Below the pieces are notes generated by a model. The model did no database searches, was not told the origin of the DNA, and worked only from the letters and a program-made list of their open reading frames with translations. Below, one piece after another: positions 60,086 to 64,000 of a DNA stretch of 64,000 nucleotides (within the stretch, counting starts at the first letter, position 1; the number at the start of each line of letters is the position of its first letter). This DNA comes from Pseudomonadota bacterium (lineage in GTDB: Bacteria; Myxococcota_A; UBA796; SXON01), in contig JAUXQH010000136.1 in NCBI GenBank assembly GCA_030685065.1, positions 1-64,000 on the forward strand. The letters are read 5' to 3'. The position numbers were made by a program, and so were the translations under genes.

Positions 60086-60823
60086 ATGCTGGCCGGGACG
60101 GTGTGGCGAGGAAGCTGGGATCGTGGCGCCGCCCAGGCGGCCCCAGGCACGCTCGTGCTGTTCGCCAGCTGGGCCCGCGCCGAGCCCGAACGCGGCCGAT
60201 ACGACGAGGCGGAGCTCGCCGCGTGGCGCCACGCCGTCGTCACCGCCAAGAAGCGCGGAGCGGAGGTGTGGGTGGTTGCCCACTCCGGAGCGCTCCCCGA
60301 CTGGCAGATCGCCCGCGAGGGTTGGCTCGACCCGGACGCGCTCGCCAACTGGGGCTGCTGGATCGATCGGCTCGGGCGCGGCCTGTCCGAGTCGGTGACC
60401 GGCTGGATCGCGCTGTGGGACCCCCTCGGCGAGGCCGCCTGGTACGAGGGCGAAGCGCGGCGCGCCGGCCGGGTGCTGCTCGACGCCCAGGCCGCGGCGT
60501 ACCTCCAGCTGCACCGGGGGACAGGCGCGATGGCTCGGGAGGTGGGGGTCGCGGTGACCCTCTCGCCGCCGCGCCCTCCGGAGCGTCCCCTCCGGGGCGT
60601 ACGTCATCGCATCCTGACGGCGGCGCACCACGCCGCGACCGAAGGGTGGGTGCGCGCGGCCGCGACCGGCAAGCTCGGGCTCCCCTTCGCGATCACGGGG
60701 GAGCTGCCGAACGGGACCGCGGCGCTCGACCGCGTGGTGGTGCTCGGCGAGGGCGACCCCACGCGGCTCAGCGCGATCGGGAAGCCAATCACGCGGGTGG
60801 AGGGAGACATCGTCCTCGGCTGA
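60086..60823 (+). CDS. GH1-like beta-glycosidase relative, probably inactive
   Basis: A 245-residue partial TIM-barrel protein. The order FASWARAEPERGRYDEAELA, VWVVAHSGALPDW, DPDALANWGCWIDRLGRGLS and then WIALWDP mirrors glycoside hydrolase family 1 strands (W-x-R-I-x-P, the H-x-x-x-P-x-W segment, and W-x-x-x-N-E-P). The general-acid Glu of NEP is Asp in WDP (111-113) and the length is about half the normal 450, so the nucleophile half is missing or rebuilt. I infer a non-hydrolytic relative. ATG 60035 (17 codons earlier) is an alternative start that overlaps pfkA. Convergent with the DUF1304 gene. Confidence 0.65.
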   Translation: MLAGTVWRGSWDRGAAQAAPGTLVLFASWARAEPERGRYDEAELAAWRHAVVTAKKRGAEVWVVAHSGALPDWQIAREGWLDPDALANWGCWIDRLGRGLSESVTGWIALWDPLGEAAWYEGEARRAGRVLLDAQAAAYLQLHRGTGAMAREVGVAVTLSPPRPPERPLRGVRHRILTAAHHAATEGWVRAAATGKLGLPFAITGELPNGTAALDRVVVLGEGDPTRLSAIGKPITRVEGDIVLG

Positions 60824-60859
60824 TGGGCGGCGCCGCCGGTGGGATCGAGCCCCGCGGCG

Positions 60860-61228
60860 CTACGCCGCCCACACCGCAACGAGCGCGAGGATCGCCGGCA
60901 CCGCCTGGATCAGGAAGATGCGCGGCGAGACCGTGGCCGCGCCGTACGCCCCCGCGATCACGACGCACGCGAGAAAGAACGTCTCCACGTCCTTGGCGTG
61001 TGCCGCGCCTTGGGACGACAGCACGATGCCCCACACGAGGCCCGCGACCAGGAAACCGTTGTAGAGGCCCTGGTTTTTCGCGAGCACCGCGGTGAGCGCG
61101 GCCTTCTCGACGGAGTTTCCGAAGGTCTTGCGGCCCAGCGGCTTCTCCCAGAGGAACATCTCCAGGACGAGGAACCAGGTGTGGAGCAGCGCGACGAGGG
61201 CGACGAGGGCGGTTGCGACGAGGGCCAT
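60860..61228 (-). CDS. DUF1304 membrane protein
   Basis: A 122-residue four-helix membrane protein of the DUF1304 family (PF06993). It matches the family in LLHTWFLVLEMFLWEKPLGR (first loop), the conserved KNQGLYNGFLVAGLVWG near 52 and the final helix pair (FFLACVVIAGAYGA and PAILALVAVWAA). The function is unknown. A GTG three codons upstream (61237) is an alternative start. Confidence 0.85.
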   Translation of the reverse strand: MALVATALVALVALLHTWFLVLEMFLWEKPLGRKTFGNSVEKAALTAVLAKNQGLYNGFLVAGLVWGIVLSSQGAAHAKDVETFFLACVVIAGAYGAATVSPRIFLIQAVPAILALVAVWAA

Positions 61229-61241
61229 GCGGCGCACTATG

Positions 61242-61286
61242 ACACAGGCGATTGCGAGCGCGTTGTCGCTCGCGCTCCACCTGTGT
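61242..61286. promoter_or_regulatory. nested inverted repeats in the vapBC control region
   Basis: Outer arms ACACAGG (61242-61248) and CCTGTGT (61280-61286) enclose inner arms GCGAGCG (61254-61260) and CGCTCGC (61267-61273), both pairs perfect. They lie between the divergent DUF1304 gene and vapB (start 61298). Such sites are bound by the VapB-VapC complex in known systems. Confidence 0.6.
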
Positions 61287-61297
61287 ATGGGCCTACC

Positions 61298-61543
61298 ATG
61301 CTCATGACCATCGACATTGCCGACGCGGTCCTCGCGGACGCTACACGTTTCGCGGCAAAGGAAGGCACCACCATCGCCGCGGTGGTGGAGGACGGCTTGC
61401 GGATGGCGATGCAGGGGCGGCGCTCGAGGGCGCCCTTCCGCTTGAGGGATGCCTCGTTCCGTGGCGAGGGGCTCTGGTCCGAGTTCAAGAATGCCACCTG
61501 GGAGGACATCCGCGGCGTGGCGTACGCGGGGCGGGCCCGATGA
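61298..61543 (+). CDS. vapB: VapB-family antitoxin
   Basis: An 81-residue antitoxin with the DUF2191/VapB pattern: MLMTIDIADAVLADATRFAA forms the ribbon-helix-helix DNA-binding part and GTTIAAVVEDGLRMAMQ its second helix. The disordered tail (FRLRDASFRGEGLW) would wrap the toxin. A second ATG lies two codons in. The stop overlaps the vapC start (ATGA), as usual for TA operons. Confidence 0.82.
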   Translation: MLMTIDIADAVLADATRFAAKEGTTIAAVVEDGLRMAMQGRRSRAPFRLRDASFRGEGLWSEFKNATWEDIRGVAYAGRAR

Positions 61544-61959
61544 TCGCGGTCGATACGAACATCCTCGTGTACGCGCATCGCTCCGACTCGCCCTGGCATG
61601 CCCTCGCGGGCGCCCGTGTTCGAGAGCTCGCCGAGGGTGTCGACGACTGGGCCATCCCCTGGCCTTGCATCCATGAATTCCTCGCGATCGTCACCCACCC
61701 GCGCATCTACGCGCCTCCGACGCGCTTGGACGCTGCCCTCGACCAGGTTGCCGCGTGGATGGAGTCCCCCACCCTCGTGCTCCTGTCGGAGAGCGCGGCG
61801 CATTGGCCCGCGCGCTCTGGGCGGATCGCGGGTCCGAGAGTCCACGACGCCCGGATTGCCGCCCTGTGCCAGCAACACGGGATCCGCGAGCTCTGGAGCG
61901 CGGAGAGGGACTTCTCCGGCCTCTCGGGCGTCACGACGCGCAACCCCTTGACCGGGTAG
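61540..61959 (+). CDS. vapC: VapC-type PIN-domain toxin
   Basis: A 139-residue PIN ribonuclease. The acidic residues of the active site are in place: D5 in AVDTNILVYAH, E46 in CIHEFLAIV, D103 in PRVHDARIAALC and D124 in AERDFSGL. VapC toxins cleave tRNA or rRNA loops when released from VapB. It is translated with vapB through a 4-base overlap. It is a solitary TA module between housekeeping genes, with no mobile-element marks around it. Confidence 0.88.
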   Translation: MIAVDTNILVYAHRSDSPWHALAGARVRELAEGVDDWAIPWPCIHEFLAIVTHPRIYAPPTRLDAALDQVAAWMESPTLVLLSESAAHWPARSGRIAGPRVHDARIAALCQQHGIRELWSAERDFSGLSGVTTRNPLTG

Positions 61960-61993
61960 CCGCCTCGAGGCCTGGCCGCCTCGGGGCCGAGAG

Positions 61994-63475
61994 CTACTTC
62001 GCCGAGATCCCGCCGTGATCCTGCCGGATGCTCGCGAAGTCCTTGATGTGGCCCCAGATCGCCTTGACCCCGCGGGTCATGTAGTCGAGGTCGTCCATCG
62101 AGTTCAGGTTGCGCAGCTGGTGCATCAGGAACTTGGGGTGGACGTACAGCTTGTAGAACTGACCCGCCATCTGCACGACCTCTTCCTGGTTCATGTCCGT
62201 CAGCACGCACGCGGGCTCGGTCATGTCGTAGCGGTCGTATTCCTTTGGATCGAAGCGGATCCAGCCGTTCTTCTGGCAGAGGTCGAACAGCGGCGTGCCC
62301 GGGTAGGGCATGACGACGGTGGCCTGGAGGTGGTGCGCGTACCCGTTGTGCATCAGGTACTTCGCGAGGGAGAGCGTCTCGTAGGCGTCCTCCTTCGTCT
62401 CCCACGGGTAGCCGACCATCATCGTGAGGTGCGGCTGCAGGCCGGCCGAGGACGCCATCTTGCAGCCCTCGATGATCTGCTCGCGGGTGAGCGACTTGTC
62501 GAGGATGTCGATGGTGCGTTCGGACGCCGACTCGATGCCGAGGATGAGCTTGCGGAAGCCCGCCTTCTTCATGAGGTGGACGTTCTTCTCGGTGAAGTAG
62601 TCGAAGCGGAAGTTGCAGTCGAAGACGACCTTCTCGTTGATCTTCCGGTCCACCATCTCGTGGCACAGGCGCGTGAGCCAGTTGCCGGTGGGGAGCGCGC
62701 CGGTGTCGTCGAAGATGTTCTTGGCGCCGTGGCGCGTGATGAGCATCTCCATCTCGTCCGCGAGGCGCTCGGGCGAGACGGTGCGGAACTTCGGGTAGGT
62801 CACGGTCCACGAGCAGAAGGTGCACTTGCCGTACGGGCAGTCGCGACCCGCCATGGTCCAGAGGAACGGCAGGCGGTACTTCCACTTCTCGAAGTACAGG
62901 TGCGCGTTCGTGAGGTCACGGTCCCAGAACGGCAGCTCCTCGAGGTTGCCCTCGTTGGAGTACGGGCCGCTGTTCTTGATGCTGCCGTTCTCCTTCCACC
63001 AGATGCCGCCGCCGAGCTTCGTCCCCTTGGTGATCCAGTCGACCAGCGACTGGAGCGAGAAGTCGTAGTCGCCGCCCTGGATGCAGTAGTCGGTCTCGCT
63101 CTCCTCGAGGGTCTCGCTGGGGTTGCCGGCGATGTGGTCCCCGAACAGCACGCACTGGGCGCCGGGCACGCGCTCCTTGATGTGCTTGACGATCTTCCAG
63201 TGCATCTTCACGACCGGAGACTTGGTCTCCATCGCGACGAGCTCGGGCTTGAAGTCGTCCAGGATGCGATCGAACTGCGCCCAGCTCTTCTTCTCGGCGA
63301 TGCAATCGACCCAGTACACCTCGTGGCCGTTGCTCTGGAGGAGCGTGGCGGCCGACGCCGGAATGCAGGGGTACAGGTAGCTCGGGTCGTGGAACCACTG
63401 GAACTGCCGGTTCTGCGTGAGCATGGGGGAGCCCTTGGCGGACTCGATGGGCGGGTAGCAGATGAGCACACGCAT
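61994..63475 (-). CDS. B12-binding-domain radical SAM protein
   Basis: A 493-residue protein. Residues ~1-180 are a cobalamin-binding-like Rossmann domain (VLICYPPIES, SAATLLQSNGHEVYWVDCIA, PGAQCVLFGDHIAGNP). The radical SAM domain follows with CPYGKCTFC (CxxxxCxxC-type cluster loop) near 215, DDTGALPTGNWL, LILGIESASERTIDILDK near 317 and GYPWETKEDAYETLSLAKY. Members methylate or rearrange unreactive carbons in lipids, tetrapyrroles and antibiotics. The canonical spacing is CxxxCxxC; here four residues lie between the first two Cys. Lysine content is higher than in neighbouring proteins. No biosynthetic partner is in view. Confidence 0.85.
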   Translation of the reverse strand: MRVLICYPPIESAKGSPMLTQNRQFQWFHDPSYLYPCIPASAATLLQSNGHEVYWVDCIAEKKSWAQFDRILDDFKPELVAMETKSPVVKMHWKIVKHIKERVPGAQCVLFGDHIAGNPSETLEESETDYCIQGGDYDFSLQSLVDWITKGTKLGGGIWWKENGSIKNSGPYSNEGNLEELPFWDRDLTNAHLYFEKWKYRLPFLWTMAGRDCPYGKCTFCSWTVTYPKFRTVSPERLADEMEMLITRHGAKNIFDDTGALPTGNWLTRLCHEMVDRKINEKVVFDCNFRFDYFTEKNVHLMKKAGFRKLILGIESASERTIDILDKSLTREQIIEGCKMASSAGLQPHLTMMVGYPWETKEDAYETLSLAKYLMHNGYAHHLQATVVMPYPGTPLFDLCQKNGWIRFDPKEYDRYDMTEPACVLTDMNQEEVVQMAGQFYKLYVHPKFLMHQLRNLNSMDDLDYMTRGVKAIWGHIKDFASIRQDHGGISAK

Positions 63476-63579
63476 GCGGATCTCGGGCGGTCGCCCAAGG
63501 TGGCATCCGGCACTCCCCTCGTCAATCGATCAATTCCGCGGACGCGCGGAACGGGAGGGGTCGGTCACCAGCCGGAGCC

Positions 63580-64000
63580 CTACGCCCCGCTCCACGTCCC
63601 CACGCTCTCGTCCATCCACGCGAACCGCGCGTGCGCGAACGCGAGCACCCGCGCGATCTCCTCGTCGTAGGAGCTCACCGCGTAGAGGTAGCCGCTGAAC
63701 TGGATGTCGCCGATCGGCCACCGCTCGAAGTTGCGGGCGGGGGCATCGCCGAGCGCGCGGACCACCCCCGTGAGCCGCGCGTCGAACGCGTCGTCCGCGA
63801 GGCCGCCGGCCCGCCACTCCGCCCACATCGAGGCCATCCGCGCGGGAAAGCCGGGGATGCGGCCCATGCCGAGCACGATCTCGGGCCGGTAGGCGAGCCA
63901 GGTCGTCGGGTTCTCGTTGTCGTTGTAGGACGGCTGTCCGAGGGACAGGTCGAGATCCCATGGCGCGAAGTGGAGCTTTCCATCGTCGTGCACGTAGACG
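63580..64000 (-). CDS. C-terminal part of a second CotH-family protein, 5' end outside window
   Basis: The frame is open from the right window edge to a TAG at 63580, about 140 residues. DDGKLHFAPWDLDLSLGQPS is the CotH-kinase strand with the WDLD metal-binding motif (compare the protein at 39412, where this region is divergent). IPGFPARMASMWAEWRAGGL and the closing helix FERWPIGDIQFSGYL continue the domain. No MYXO-CTERM-like tail is present at this end. The start is beyond the window. Confidence 0.75.
   Translation of the reverse strand, partial: VYVHDDGKLHFAPWDLDLSLGQPSYNDNENPTTWLAYRPEIVLGMGRIPGFPARMASMWAEWRAGGLADDAFDARLTGVVRALGDAPARNFERWPIGDIQFSGYLYAVSSYDEEIARVLAFAHARFAWMDESVGTWSGA

Overview
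The window is dense, very GC-rich bacterial chromosome (third codon positions almost all G or C) with no RNA gene, insertion sequence, prophage or CRISPR array that I can see. Several features point to a Gram-negative relative of the Myxococcota (former Deltaproteobacteria). There are many lipobox-type lipoproteins with Asp/Thr/Gly-rich linkers, MopE-type Cys/Asp repeat proteins, and a CotH-family surface protein ending in a MYXO-CTERM-like tail (Cys-Gly-Cys, a membrane helix, then Arg-Arg-Arg). A YXWGXW repeat protein and a ppx/ppk pair fit the same picture. The taxonomic call is an inference from gene style, not from a marker gene.

Layout. 1-4013: a partial DUF695/RraB protein, cystathionine beta-synthase, a phospholipase C-type phosphoesterase and a small orphan. 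4089-8307: a tightly coupled three-gene cassette of a polyprenyl synthase with a decayed extra half-domain, a PAP2-diiron fusion protein and an LCMT-family methyltransferase. I consider it the best candidate for an undescribed (isoprenoid or lipid) pathway. 8311-13741: DUF4442, queG, ppx and convergent ppk1. 13910-24968: a small membrane protein, a LON-domain protein divergent from a GYF-rhomboid-TPR protease, two coupled lipoproteins, an EF-hand membrane protein of unknown family, a SixA-like phosphatase, the YXWGXW protein and an MBL-like protein. 25018-32156: an L,D-transpeptidase, a propeller lipoprotein and three related large membrane proteins (GT-C-like); a fourth relative lies at 48966.

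32307-39386: YegD-type Hsp70, glnA, a diheme cytochrome c, egtD preceded by a 40-codon ORF that looks like an EgtB stump, and a KAS III-like enzyme that keeps Cys but lacks the usual His and Asn. 39412-48772: a CotH/LTD surface protein, a MopE-fibrinogen-like lipoprotein, an alkB-tetR pair with a palindromic operator, a FAD lipoprotein, an EVE protein and a beta-helix lipoprotein with an Asp-repeat stalk. 48966-58372: a membrane protein, a reductase/folB pair, several lipoproteins including a PI-PLC-like enzyme coupled to a pilin-like protein, a class V aminotransferase and purB. 58427-64000: a flavin reductase, pfkA, a GH1-like pseudoenzyme, DUF1304, vapBC, a B12-binding radical SAM protein and the end of a second CotH protein.

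The central metabolic genes (CBS, glnA, purB, pfkA, folB, ppk/ppx, queG) sit as single genes or pairs among cell-envelope genes rather than in classical operons. Two general peculiarities recur. At least seven lipoproteins appear to have extremely short signal peptides (6-10 residues before the lipid-modified Cys, no basic N-region). Several transcription-terminator hairpins begin exactly at the stop codon.
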